Source of the DNA: Streptomyces aurantiacus
GTDB taxonomy: Bacteria > Actinomycetota > Actinomycetes > Streptomycetales > Streptomycetaceae
DNA: 64,000 nucleotides
Assembly (NCBI RefSeq): GCF_027107535.1
Contig: NZ_CP114283.1
Location: 5,828,001 to 5,892,000, forward strand
Direction: 5' to 3'
Below the pieces are notes generated by a model. The model was not told where the DNA came from, searched no databases, and was given only the letters and a program-made list of their open reading frames with translations. This document shows positions 35,884 to 43,817 of the stretch, piece by piece. Within the stretch, counting starts at the first letter, position 1. Each line of letters starts with the position of its first letter. The translations under genes and the position numbers were made by a program.

Positions 35884-36411
35884 TCACGCTTCGAGGGCGC
35901 CTGTGTACGGCAGCCGCACCATGTAGATGTCGACCGGATCCTGGGCCTTTACGGTGAACCCGTGGCGCTCGTACAGCCGCCGGGCGGCGCTGCCCTGCAG
36001 GACGTTCAGGCGAACCAGCACGCCGTCGGCGTCGGCGTCGGCCAGCACCGTTCGCAGCACCGCCGATCCGAGCCCCCGGCCCTGCACACCCGGCGCGAGG
36101 TAGAAGTGTTCCAGCCACCGCCCGTCCTCGGCCGGCCGCATGGCGACGCAGCCCGCGAAGGCGCCACCGACCAGAACGACCGACGTGTGCCGGGAGGAGA
36201 AGGAGTCCCGCAGCCGCTGCCTGACCCGGTACTCGTCGAAACGGCCCAGCCGCTCCAGATCAGGGCGCATGACCGTCGCCCGCAACTCCACGATCGCCTC
36301 CACGTCCGCCGACTCGGCGGGACGCGTGGCCCATTGCAGGAGCCGGTCCGGCGCGGGGCCGGGCATCACCCGGCCCGCCTGTGTCTCGTCCACCTCTGTG
36401 CTCGCGTCCAT
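35884..36411 (-). CDS. GNAT-family N-acetyltransferase
   Basis: 175 residues. Acetyl-CoA-binding motif A is present as LEHFYLAPGVQGRGLGSAVL (the Q/RxxGxG loop is VQGRGLG), followed by VRLNVLQGSAARRLYERHGF, the motif B pattern. Substrate unknown. Confidence 0.92.
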   Translation of the reverse strand: MDASTEVDETQAGRVMPGPAPDRLLQWATRPAESADVEAIVELRATVMRPDLERLGRFDEYRVRQRLRDSFSSRHTSVVLVGGAFAGCVAMRPAEDGRWLEHFYLAPGVQGRGLGSAVLRTVLADADADGVLVRLNVLQGSAARRLYERHGFTVKAQDPVDIYMVRLPYTGALEA

Positions 36412-36475
36412 GGCCGGATTGTGTCAGTGGGCCGCGGCGACGACATGCGTCGCAGGAACGGTCACTGTGCCCCGC

Positions 36476-37117
36476 TCAGGGCGTGAGGCTCGCCTGCACC
36501 GCGGGTCCGTACCGTGCGACGACGAGGTCGAGCGGTGTCGCACGCAGTTCTTCGCCGCGCGCGATGCCGAACATCACTCCGAGGCCGAGCAGCATGCTCA
36601 CGGCGAGCTCGGCACGCAGGGCGGCGTCGGGGCCGTCGAGGCGCCGGACGAGCCGGTCGACCACCTGGGTACGGAAGTTGGCGCGGAGCGTGTCTCCCTG
36701 GCTGCCGTGGAGAGGGGCGAACACGATGCGTAGCAGAGGGTCGGCGCCCTGCTCTGTCTGGCTGACGAGTACGTGGCGGACCATGTGGCTCCCGAGGTCC
36801 GCCAGTGGTGCGTCCAGCAGGGCGGCCGCGTCCTGCGCGAAGGACATCACGTGCGCGAAGAGGGTCTCCTTGTTGCCGAAGTACTTCATGATCAGGGGTG
36901 GGCTGACACCGGCGCGTTCGGCCACGGCCTTGAGCGTGATGTCCCCGTGGGCATGACGTGCGAGGAGGTAGCGGGCCGCACGCAGGATCGCCGCCTTGGT
37001 GGCCTCGGCGTCCCTGCGCCCCGGGCCGCCGTCCGTCGCCTTTTCGAGCGCGGCCGCGGACTCCTGGGCCACTCCCGTCCGGTCCGGCACGGTGTCGACG
37101 GACTTCGTTGACCTCAT
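36476..37117 (-). CDS. TetR-family regulator of the MFS operon
   Basis: 213 residues. The N-terminal helix-turn-helix at about residues 40-85 (TLKAVAERAGVSPPLIMKYF) is preceded by an extra 35-residue polar tail. The ATG overlaps the stop of the truncated MFS gene (ATGA), so it is the second gene of that operon. Three palindromes of the TGAAT...ATTCA type upstream of the operon are the likely autoregulatory operators. Confidence 0.9.
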   Translation of the reverse strand: MRSTKSVDTVPDRTGVAQESAAALEKATDGGPGRRDAEATKAAILRAARYLLARHAHGDITLKAVAERAGVSPPLIMKYFGNKETLFAHVMSFAQDAAALLDAPLADLGSHMVRHVLVSQTEQGADPLLRIVFAPLHGSQGDTLRANFRTQVVDRLVRRLDGPDAALRAELAVSMLLGLGVMFGIARGEELRATPLDLVVARYGPAVQASLTP

Positions 37118-37839
37118 GACTGTCCTGCTCCCTCCAGCAACTTGTCCGCGGCCCGTCCACGGCGCCGCCGCGACGGCCGGCCGGGCTTGTGCGGCTCACT
37201 CCTGCCCGGTATCGCCAGGGCCATCGCGCACCCGGCCAGCGCGACCGCCCCGGCCATGGCGAAGGCCAGCTGATAACCGCGCAGACTGGGCAGGGACACT
37301 CCGCCGACCGGACCGGTGTGGTGCACCAGTATGGCGGCCACGGCGGCACTGCACACGGCCTGGCCGATGGTCCGCATCAGTACGTTGACGCCGCTGGCGG
37401 AGCCGGTCTGTTCGGCCGGTACCGCTCCCAGGATCAGGGTCGGCAGAGCGGAGTACGCCAGAGCCGTGCCGGCCGACACGATGGCTCCGCCCGGAATGAT
37501 CACCCACAGGTGACGGCTGTCCACGATCCGCGTCCCGTACCCGAAGACGATCACAACGGCCCCCAGCGCGAGCGTCACGCGTGGGCCGCGTGCCGTCGGG
37601 ATGCGGGCGGATACCGGCGACAGGAACAGCATGATCACGCCGCTGGGCAGCAGGCACAGTCCCGCTCCGACGATCGACAGGCCGAGGCCGTAGCCCGTGT
37701 TCGTCGGTGCCGGCACCAGTTGGGCCGTGACCAGGGAGTTGGCGTAGAAGGCGAACCCGACGAGCAGCGCGGTCAGGTGGGGCAGCGCCACCTGGGGCAG
37801 AGCGGCCAGCCTGGGGTCGACCAACGGCCGTGCGGCTCG
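37114..37839 (-). pseudogene. C-terminal half of a DHA2-type MFS drug transporter
   Basis: The frame has RAARPLVDPRLAALPQVAL followed by TM segments matching the second half of 14-helix MFS exporters (GFAFYANSLVTAQLV, PVSARI, ALPTLILGAVPAEQTGSASG). The first half, with the promoter-proximal start and the MFS signature motif, is missing. The frame upstream of about 37839 is translated operator sequence, so a deletion has joined the promoter region to the middle of the gene. It probably no longer transports. Confidence 0.8.
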
Positions 37840-37880
37840 GATCCTGCATGGGCACTTCCCTGAGCATGAGGCCCGGCATG

Positions 37881-37955
37881 GTGAATAGCAGTTCACCACG
37901 GTAGATGAATAGCTATTCACCAGCCACCGTCCGCTACGGATGAATTTCCATTCAC
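37881..37955. promoter_or_regulatory. Three TetR-type operators upstream of the MFS/TetR operon
   Basis: Sites at 37881-37896 (GTGAATAGCAGTTCAC), 37905-37920 (ATGAATAGCTATTCAC, with a perfect 14-bp core) and 37940-37955 (ATGAATTTCCATTCAC). Centres are about 24 and 35 bp apart. All share TGAA/TTCA arms around a 6-bp centre, a typical TetR architecture. Confidence 0.75.
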
Positions 37956-38085
37956 CCGGACTCCCGACGGTCGGCGCGAACCCTCACGAAGACACGACAC
38001 CTCTCCGGGCCCTCCGGACCACCGGCCGGCACGTCGGCGTCGCCCCCTGTTCCGCGCCGAGCTCACAGGGAGGACACCGGCTGCG

Positions 38086-38589
38086 CTACGAGGCGCTCGG
38101 GGCGGGGCTCGCCGTGCGCATGGCATTCAGGTCCTGGATGGTCCCTCCGACCTTCGCCCGCAGCGGCTCCAGCATCTTGGGCTTCGCACTGATGGCCCAC
38201 TGCGGGCCGACGAGGTACTTGCCTCCATAGATGGCGGCACTGTCGAGCCAGGTCAGCTTGTACTTCTCCGCGGGGAAGGTCGTGATGAGGTAGTCGCCCG
38301 CGGCAGTGCGGCAGACGCCCTCGCGCAGTTCCTCCGCGTCGGTTCGGATCTTGACCTTGCATCCGGTCAGGGCGGCGATCACCTCGACCTTCGCCGGAGC
38401 CACGACGCCGGCCGAGGGTGCGGTCCTCGCGGATGTCTTCGTCTGTTTGCTCTCGGCGGAGCCGTCCCCGTCCCCGCTGCAGGCAGTGGCCAGAGGAAGT
38501 AGCGCCAGGGTGCCGACGAGGGCGGCGCCGCGCACCGAGCGGGCGACGAGAGTGCGGCCGGTACGTCCTCGTGGTGGCTGCTGTGGCAC
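38086..38589 (-). CDS. Putative lipoprotein, unknown function
   Basis: 167 residues from the GTG at 38589 with GGAGAGG upstream; the longer open frame has no signal. Lipobox LATAC at about residue 33 (Cys), then a Ser/Lys/Thr-rich linker and a compact domain with two Cys (GCKVKIRTDAEELREGVC) that could form a disulfide. No family recognised. Exported and membrane-anchored. Confidence 0.75.
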   Translation of the reverse strand: MPQQPPRGRTGRTLVARSVRGAALVGTLALLPLATACSGDGDGSAESKQTKTSARTAPSAGVVAPAKVEVIAALTGCKVKIRTDAEELREGVCRTAAGDYLITTFPAEKYKLTWLDSAAIYGGKYLVGPQWAISAKPKMLEPLRAKVGGTIQDLNAMRTASPAPSAS

Positions 38590-38807
38590 GTGCCTCTCCG
38601 TATCCTGGCTGGTCCTGAGCGAGCGGGCATGACATCGACAGGGGGTACGGACAAGGGGGGCGGGCCGTTCACCGCCCGCGCCACCGAGGAGTCCCGCGGG
38701 GCCGCCCGACCGGGCGGCCCTCCGTCCGGCCGGACCGACGCGCGGGCGGCTCGCAAGGGTGGTCAACTGGCCGGAAGACTCAGTGCCTCTTCGCAAGGGA
38801 ACTCTGT

Positions 38808-39104
38808 ATGGCGATCGTCGTGGTTCTCGACATGCCCGGGATGACCCAGGCCAAGTACGAGCAGAGCGCGGAAAAGGTGGCCGGCCGGCCCGGCCCGGTC
38901 AAGAGCCCCGCCGACTGGCCGGTGGCCGGACTCATCTCGCACACGGCCGCCCCCACCGACACCGGCTGGCTGGTCGTGGACGTCTGGGAGTCCGAGGAGG
39001 CGTTCCAGCAGTTCGGGGAGACCCTCGTCCCGATCCTCCAGGAACTGGGCCTCTCGGACGTACAACCGCGGACCTACCCGGTGTTCAACGTGGTCACCCG
39101 TTAG
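38808..39104 (+). CDS. Small ABM-like (dimeric alpha/beta barrel) protein
   Basis: 98 residues, AAGGGAA upstream. The pattern MAIVVVLDMPGMTQAKYEQ ... LVVDVWESEEAFQQFGETL and the closing VFNVVTR fit the ferredoxin-like antibiotic-biosynthesis-monooxygenase superfamily. No cofactor or active-site residue can be named. Ends at a strong bidirectional terminator. Confidence 0.75.
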   Translation: MAIVVVLDMPGMTQAKYEQSAEKVAGRPGPVKSPADWPVAGLISHTAAPTDTGWLVVDVWESEEAFQQFGETLVPILQELGLSDVQPRTYPVFNVVTR

Positions 39105-39116
39105 GCCCGGTCCACA

Positions 39117-39142
39117 CGCCCGCCCCGGGCCCGGGGCGGGCG
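39117..39142. terminator. Bidirectional terminator (26-bp perfect palindrome)
   Basis: CGCCCGCCCCGGG followed directly by its complement, between convergent genes ending at 39104 and 39157. Confidence 0.8.
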
Positions 39143-39156
39143 AAGACATGGAGGGG

Positions 39157-40080
39157 TCAGAGCGCCGCGGGCGCTGCCGTGACCCCCATGACCAGTGAGT
39201 AGAGCGTGTCGTTCGCGGTGAGGAAGAGGCGGTTGCGCCGCGGGCCGCCGAAGCGGATGTTGGAGACCGTGTTGGGCACCAGGAGGCGGCCGAGGAGAGT
39301 GCCGTCGGGGGCGTAGCAGTGCACTCCGTCGTCCATGGCCGCGGCCCAGAGATGGCCCTGGTCGTCGAAGCGGAGGTTGTCGAAGCGGCCGCCCTCCACC
39401 CCTTTGATCTCGGCGAACACCCGGCCCTCGGAGAGGGTGCCGTCCGCGCGCACCTGGAATGCGCGGATCTGGCCGGCCCGGGTGTCGGAGACGTAGAGCT
39501 CGCTCTCGTCGAGTGAGAAGACCAGCCCGTTGGGAGCGCCGAAGCCGTCGGCCGCGAGGCGTACCTCGCCGGTGCCGGGGTCGATCCGGTAGACGTTGTT
39601 GGCGCCGATCTCACTCTCGCCGCGCACGCCCTCGTAGTCGCTGGTGATCCCGAAGTCCGGGTCCGAGAACCAGATCGAGCCGTCGGACTTCACCGCCGCG
39701 TCGTTCGGGCTGTTGAGGCGCTTGCCCCGGTAGCGGTCGGCGAGCACGGTGACCGAGCCGTCGTGTTCGGTGCGGGTGACCCGGCGATTGCCCTGCTCAC
39801 TGGTGATCAGACGACCTTCGCGGTCGAGGGTGTTGCCGTTGGAGTGCCCCGCGGGCGAGCGGAAGACGCTCACGGCACCGGTCACCTCGTCCCAGCGCAG
39901 CATGCGGTCGTTCGGGATGTCGCTCCAGATCAGCTGGCGCCAGGCCGGTACGTACAGCGGCCCCTCCGCCCAGCGCGACCCCACGTGGAGCGTCTCCAGC
40001 TGCAGATCACCCGCGGTGCACTTCTCCGTACGGAACCTGTCGTCGAGTACTTCGTACAGCGCGGGGCGACCAGTGGCCAT
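39157..40080 (-). CDS. SMP-30/gluconolactonase-family lactonase
   Basis: 307 residues forming a six-bladed beta-propeller. Metal-site residues are readable: Glu in SRWAEGPLYVP, Asn in LNSPNDAAVKSDGSIWFSDP, Asn in FGAPNGLVFS and Asp in YVSDTRAG. These match the Ca2+/Zn2+ ligands of gluconolactonases. No signal peptide. Divergent from an Lrp/AsnC gene, with a palindrome between them, so it is probably the target of that regulator in a sugar or amino-acid-derived lactone pathway. Confidence 0.92.
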   Translation of the reverse strand: MATGRPALYEVLDDRFRTEKCTAGDLQLETLHVGSRWAEGPLYVPAWRQLIWSDIPNDRMLRWDEVTGAVSVFRSPAGHSNGNTLDREGRLITSEQGNRRVTRTEHDGSVTVLADRYRGKRLNSPNDAAVKSDGSIWFSDPDFGITSDYEGVRGESEIGANNVYRIDPGTGEVRLAADGFGAPNGLVFSLDESELYVSDTRAGQIRAFQVRADGTLSEGRVFAEIKGVEGGRFDNLRFDDQGHLWAAAMDDGVHCYAPDGTLLGRLLVPNTVSNIRFGGPRRNRLFLTANDTLYSLVMGVTAAPAAL

Positions 40081-40124
40081 GTCCGCTCTCCTTACAGTCG
40101 ATTCCGGGTTCGGATCCTGAACAG

Positions 40125-40154
40125 CATCCTGTAACGAGCGAGTATTGCAGGATG
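40125..40154. promoter_or_regulatory. Inverted repeat between lactonase and Lrp/AsnC genes
   Basis: CATCCTGTAA at 40125-40134 and TTGCAGGATG at 40145-40154, arms matching at 9 of 10 positions around a 10-base AT-poor centre. It lies 45-75 bases from both starts; the probable operator of the Lrp/AsnC regulator. Confidence 0.6.
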
Positions 40155-40204
40155 TTGTATGGTCTACGCAAGGAACTCATGGGACTGGTTTGGTGGAGAG
40201 CGTC

Positions 40205-40645
40205 ATGGATGCTGTGGACCGGAAGTTGCTGAACCTCCTTCAGGAGGACGCCTCGCAGGCGTACGCCGCCCTGGGCAAGGAGGTCGGGCTCTCCGCCGGC
40301 GCGGCCCATGAGCGGGTGCGCAAGCTGCGCGAGTCGAGGGTGATCCGCCGCACGACCGTCGAGGTGGACCCCGGCGCGGTCGGCAGCGGGGTGCTGGCCT
40401 TCGTCATGGTCGACTCGTCGGCGTGGATGGGTGACTCCGGCGGGTGTTTCGCGGCGATCCCCGAGCTGCAGGAGGCCCACATCATCGCGGGCAGCGCATC
40501 GGTCCTGGTCAAGGTCCGGACAGGAACGACCGAGCAACTGCAGGACGTACTACGCCGCCTGTACGAGATCGACGGTGTGAGCGGCACCCACGCGACGGTG
40601 GTGCTGGAGACGTTCTTCGAAAGGCCGGTGTCGACAGGAGCCTGA
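40205..40645 (+). CDS. Lrp/AsnC-family transcriptional regulator
   Basis: 146 residues from the ATG at 40205 with GGAGAG upstream. N-terminal helix-turn-helix (VDRKLLNLLQEDASQAYAAL, GLSAGAAHERVRKLRE) and C-terminal RAM effector domain (AHIIAGSASVLVKVRTGTTE, GTHATVVLE). Single regulator divergent from the lactonase, likely responding to an amino acid or related ligand and acting on the palindrome between them. Confidence 0.93.
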   Translation: MDAVDRKLLNLLQEDASQAYAALGKEVGLSAGAAHERVRKLRESRVIRRTTVEVDPGAVGSGVLAFVMVDSSAWMGDSGGCFAAIPELQEAHIIAGSASVLVKVRTGTTEQLQDVLRRLYEIDGVSGTHATVVLETFFERPVSTGA

Positions 40646-40728
40646 CGGCCGGGGACACCTCGGCCGCGGGACCGGCGGCCGGGCGCTGTACACCCGTGCA
40701 CGATCACCCGCCCACAGCGAACAACAAA

Positions 40729-40756
40729 GGCAAGGGAGATAAATCATTCCCTTGCC
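40729..40756. terminator. Stem-loop between the Lrp gene and helR
   Basis: 9-bp perfect stem (GGCAAGGGA with TCCCTTGCC) around an AT-rich 10-base loop, about 84 bases after the Lrp stop and 24 bases before the rifamycin-associated element. Probably a terminator that insulates helR. Confidence 0.55.
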
Positions 40757-40779
40757 ACTCTTAACTTATAGCGCACCGG

Positions 40780-40798
40780 GGGGCTTGCCACAAGGCCC
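40780..40798 (+). promoter_or_regulatory. Rifamycin-associated element (RAE)
   Basis: The 19 bases match the known actinobacterial RAE consensus GGGGCTTGCNNCAAGNCCC at every fixed position. RAEs are linked to rifamycin-inducible resistance genes. It lies 60 bases before the helR GTG and after a stem-loop. Confidence 0.93.
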
Positions 40799-40858
40799 GG
40801 GTCCTACCGCAGAATCACTGGCCGTAAGCCGGAGCCTGAGACATAGGAGATTCGCGGA

Positions 40859-43120
40859 GTGCATGATTTGTTGTCGGATGACGGGCCGTGCGGTGGCGTC
40901 GAGCCGGTGGCACGGACTCGACCGCAGGCCGGAGTTGACGACACGAACGCTCTGACCGCCAGCGCGTTCGACCTCCCCGGCCACCTTTCCCCCAAGGCCG
41001 ACCCGGCACTGATCGCCGGCGACGACGCGCACTTCGCGGCCATGGCGGAGAGCCTCGAACAAACCATCACCGAACTGTCCGGCCGCCTCGACGCCGAGCT
41101 CAGGGCGCCCGGCGGCACGGGCCGGGCCGCGATGGAACGGGACGCGGAGATCCACCGCCTGACCGGTCGTCTGCGCGCCCTGCGCCGCTTCGGCCTGGAC
41201 CTGTGCCTCGGACACATCGTCGGCGCGGACGACCCCGAGCCCCTGTACATAGGGCGACTCGGCCTCACCGACAGCACCGGGCGTCGGCTGCTGATCGACT
41301 GGCGCTCCCCCGCGGCCGAGCCGTTCTTCGGAGCGACCCATGCCGACCCGATGGGCCTGGCGAGCCGCCGCAGGTACCGCTGGACCCGCGGCCGTATCAG
41401 TGACTACTGGGACGAGGTGTTCACCCAGGACGGGATTGTCGGCCACGCCGCGCTCGACGACCAGTCCGCCTTCATCGCCAGCCTCGGCAGCAACCGGTCG
41501 GCCGGGATGCGCGACGTGCTCGGCACCATCCAGGCCGACCAGGACGCCATCATCCGCGCGGGATCCCGCGGCGCTCTCGTCGTCGACGGCGGCCCGGGCA
41601 CGGGCAAGACCGTCGTGGCCCTGCACCGCTCCGCCTATCTCCTCCACTCCGACCCCCGTCTCGGTCACCGTCGGGGCGGAGTGCTGTTCGTCGGTCCGCA
41701 CCAGCCCTACCTGGCCTACGTCGCAGACGTCCTGCCCAGCCTCGGAGAGGAGGGCGTGCAGACCTGCACCCTGCGGGACCTCGTCGCCGAGGGGAACGCG
41801 GCAGCGACCGAGCCCGACCCGGACGTGGCCCTGCTGAAGTCCTCCGCGGACATGGTGAAGGCGATCGAGACGGCTGTCAGGTTCTACGAGGCGCCCCCCA
41901 CCGAGGGGATGACGGTCACGACCCCTTGGTCCGACATCTGGCTGAGCGCGGACGACTGGGCCGAGGCGTTCGGCGCACCGGGACCGGGAGCCCCGCACAA
42001 CGAAGCGCGTGACCAGGTCTGGGAGGAACTGGTCACGATCCTCATGGACAAGTTCGACGGTGACGTCTCGCCCGACCTGTTCCGGAAGTCGCTGCTGCAC
42101 GACAGGGAGCTGACCGGGGCCCTCCACAGCGCGTGGCCTCTGCTCGAAGCGACCGACCTCGTCGGGGACTTGTGGTCGGTGCCCGCCTACCTGCGGATGT
42201 GTGCTCCCTGGCTCGGCCCCGACGACGTCCGGAGCCTCCAGCGCACGGACACGCAGGCCTGGACGGTGTCCGATCTGCCGCTCCTGGACGCGGCACGACA
42301 GCGGCTCGGCGATCCGGAGGCGTCCCGCCGCAGGCGTCGGCACGAGGCGACGCTCGCCGCCCAGCGCGAGCGCATGACGCAGGTCGTGGACAACCTGATC
42401 GGGGCCGCCGCCGACTCCGGCGCCGACGGTGACGACGGCGAGGGCCTGGTGACGATGCTGCGCGGCAAGGACGCCCGGGTCAGCCTGGTCGACGAGTCCG
42501 AACTGGCCCCCGACGAGCGGGATCTGCTCGCCGGCCCGTTCGCGCACATCGTCGTGGACGAGGCACAGGAACTGACCGACGCCGAGTGGCAGATGCTGCT
42601 GCTGCGCTGCCCGTCCCGGAGTTTCACCATTGTCGGGGACCGCGCCCAGGCCAGGCACGGGTTCACGGAGTCCTGGCGGGAACGGCTCGAGCGGGTCGGG
42701 CTCGACCGGGTCGACGTGACCTCCCTGACCATCAACTACCGGACGCCGGAAGAGGTCATGGCGGAGGCCGAGCCGGTCATCCGGGCCGCCCTCCCGGACG
42801 CCAACGTGCCGACCTCCATCCGCAGCAGCAACATTCCCGTCGTACACGGATCCGTCGCGGATCTGGACTCGGTTGTCGACGACTGGCTCGGTTCGCATGC
42901 CGACGGGATCGCCTGCGTCATCGGCGATCCCGCGTTCCGGGACACACCCCGCGTCCGGTCACTGACCCCGGAGCTGTCGAAGGGGCTCGAGTTCGACCTG
43001 GTCGTCCTCGTCGATCCGCAGGCGTTCGGCACGGGGACCGAAGGAGCGGTCGACCGCTATGTCGCGATGACCCGGGCGACGCGTCAACTCGTCGTCCTCA
43101 CGAGCGGGTGGACACAATGA
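40859..43120 (+). CDS. helR: HelR, helicase-like RNA polymerase protector against rifamycins
   Basis: 753 residues from a GTG (AGGAG upstream); the first 30 or so residues are probably a non-conserved extension. UvrD-like superfamily-1 architecture: Walker A GGPGTGKT at residues 244-251, Walker B VVDEAQE, motif III GDRAQ, motif V/VI-like ELSKGLEFDLVVL and YVAMTRAT. HelD-type N-terminal and finger insertions fit. HelR proteins bind RNA polymerase and dislodge rifamycins; the perfect RAE upstream supports this assignment over a DNA helicase. Monocistronic. Confidence 0.93.
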   Translation: MHDLLSDDGPCGGVEPVARTRPQAGVDDTNALTASAFDLPGHLSPKADPALIAGDDAHFAAMAESLEQTITELSGRLDAELRAPGGTGRAAMERDAEIHRLTGRLRALRRFGLDLCLGHIVGADDPEPLYIGRLGLTDSTGRRLLIDWRSPAAEPFFGATHADPMGLASRRRYRWTRGRISDYWDEVFTQDGIVGHAALDDQSAFIASLGSNRSAGMRDVLGTIQADQDAIIRAGSRGALVVDGGPGTGKTVVALHRSAYLLHSDPRLGHRRGGVLFVGPHQPYLAYVADVLPSLGEEGVQTCTLRDLVAEGNAAATEPDPDVALLKSSADMVKAIETAVRFYEAPPTEGMTVTTPWSDIWLSADDWAEAFGAPGPGAPHNEARDQVWEELVTILMDKFDGDVSPDLFRKSLLHDRELTGALHSAWPLLEATDLVGDLWSVPAYLRMCAPWLGPDDVRSLQRTDTQAWTVSDLPLLDAARQRLGDPEASRRRRRHEATLAAQRERMTQVVDNLIGAAADSGADGDDGEGLVTMLRGKDARVSLVDESELAPDERDLLAGPFAHIVVDEAQELTDAEWQMLLLRCPSRSFTIVGDRAQARHGFTESWRERLERVGLDRVDVTSLTINYRTPEEVMAEAEPVIRAALPDANVPTSIRSSNIPVVHGSVADLDSVVDDWLGSHADGIACVIGDPAFRDTPRVRSLTPELSKGLEFDLVVLVDPQAFGTGTEGAVDRYVAMTRATRQLVVLTSGWTQ

Positions 43121-43157
43121 GAGCCACGTTCGCTCCCGACCGCGCCAGGAGCCACCC

Positions 43158-43505
43158 GTGTCCGTCCGCCGCGTCATGCCCGACATCCGAACAGAGGCAA
43201 TGGAGGAGAGCCGCGACTTCTACGGTCTCCTGGGGTTCGAGGAGGTCATGAACCTCGGCTGGGTCATGACGCTGGCCTCTCCTTCCAACCCCACGGCGCA
43301 AGTCACCTTCATGACCCACGACAGGTCCGCGCCGGTCGTGCCCGACATGAGCGTCGAGGTGGACGACGTGGACGCGGCCTACGCGACGCTGCGGGAGAGC
43401 GGCGCGGAGATCGTGCACCCCCTGCAGGACGAGGAGTGGGGGGTGCGCCGCTTCTTCGTCCGTGACCCCAACGGCAGGGTGGTCAACGTGCTGAGTCACC
43501 GATGA
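43158..43505 (+). CDS. VOC-family (glyoxalase/bleomycin-resistance fold) protein
   Basis: 115 residues from the GTG at 43158 with AGGAG 6 bases upstream. Two beta-alpha-beta-beta-beta units: ESRDFYGLLGFEEVM and the closing FFVRDPNGRVVNVLSH. The closing segment has Asp/Asn but few of the usual metal His/Glu, so a binding rather than catalytic role is likely. 37 bases behind helR, so it may be read from the same RAE promoter. Confidence 0.88.
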   Translation: MSVRRVMPDIRTEAMEESRDFYGLLGFEEVMNLGWVMTLASPSNPTAQVTFMTHDRSAPVVPDMSVEVDDVDAAYATLRESGAEIVHPLQDEEWGVRRFFVRDPNGRVVNVLSHR

Positions 43506-43530
43506 CCGATCCCCGACCGGCCCGGCCCGG

Positions 43531-43755
43531 CACCTCGGGCAACTCATCGACCAGTACGACACGGAGGGCGTCCACGGCTGTTTCGTCTTCACCTTCGCCA
43601 TGCCCGACTTCCCGCATCACGACGACCCTCGCGCCGACCTCGACAAGGCGGGCTTCGGATTCGTGGCCGTGGCCGGCCCGACCCGCCCCAAGGAGGCGTT
43701 CCACGAGGTCGCACGGCGGTACCGCGACCTCGCCGTGAGGAGAAGGCGGAAGTGA
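43531..43755 (+). pseudogene. C-terminal remnant of a TIM-barrel 'abortive phage infection'-annotated protein
   Basis: In frame with the stop at 43753-43755: HLGQLIDQYDTEGVHGCFVF, TFAMPDFPHHDDPRADLDKAG, then PKEAFHEVARRY. This is the C-terminal end of Streptomyces glycosidase-like proteins commonly annotated as abortive infection proteins. No start codon or upstream barrel remains; the frame opens directly behind the VOC gene. About 75 of several hundred residues survive. Confidence 0.55.
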
Positions 43756-43817
43756 CCGAGTGGGACGAACCGCGCCCCGCCGGTCCGCTCGGAGTGGCGC
43801 CCTTCTAGGGTTTCGCC

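Noticed and set aside
37196..37879. 227-residue frame starting at a good-looking ATG upstream of the half MFS gene
   Set aside because: The translation is Arg/Gly-rich in the wrong frame; transporter helices are in the frame ending at 37114.
40766..42898. 710-residue minus-strand open frame opposite helR
   Set aside because: No domain recognisable; the plus-strand frame has all helicase motifs and a good regulatory region.
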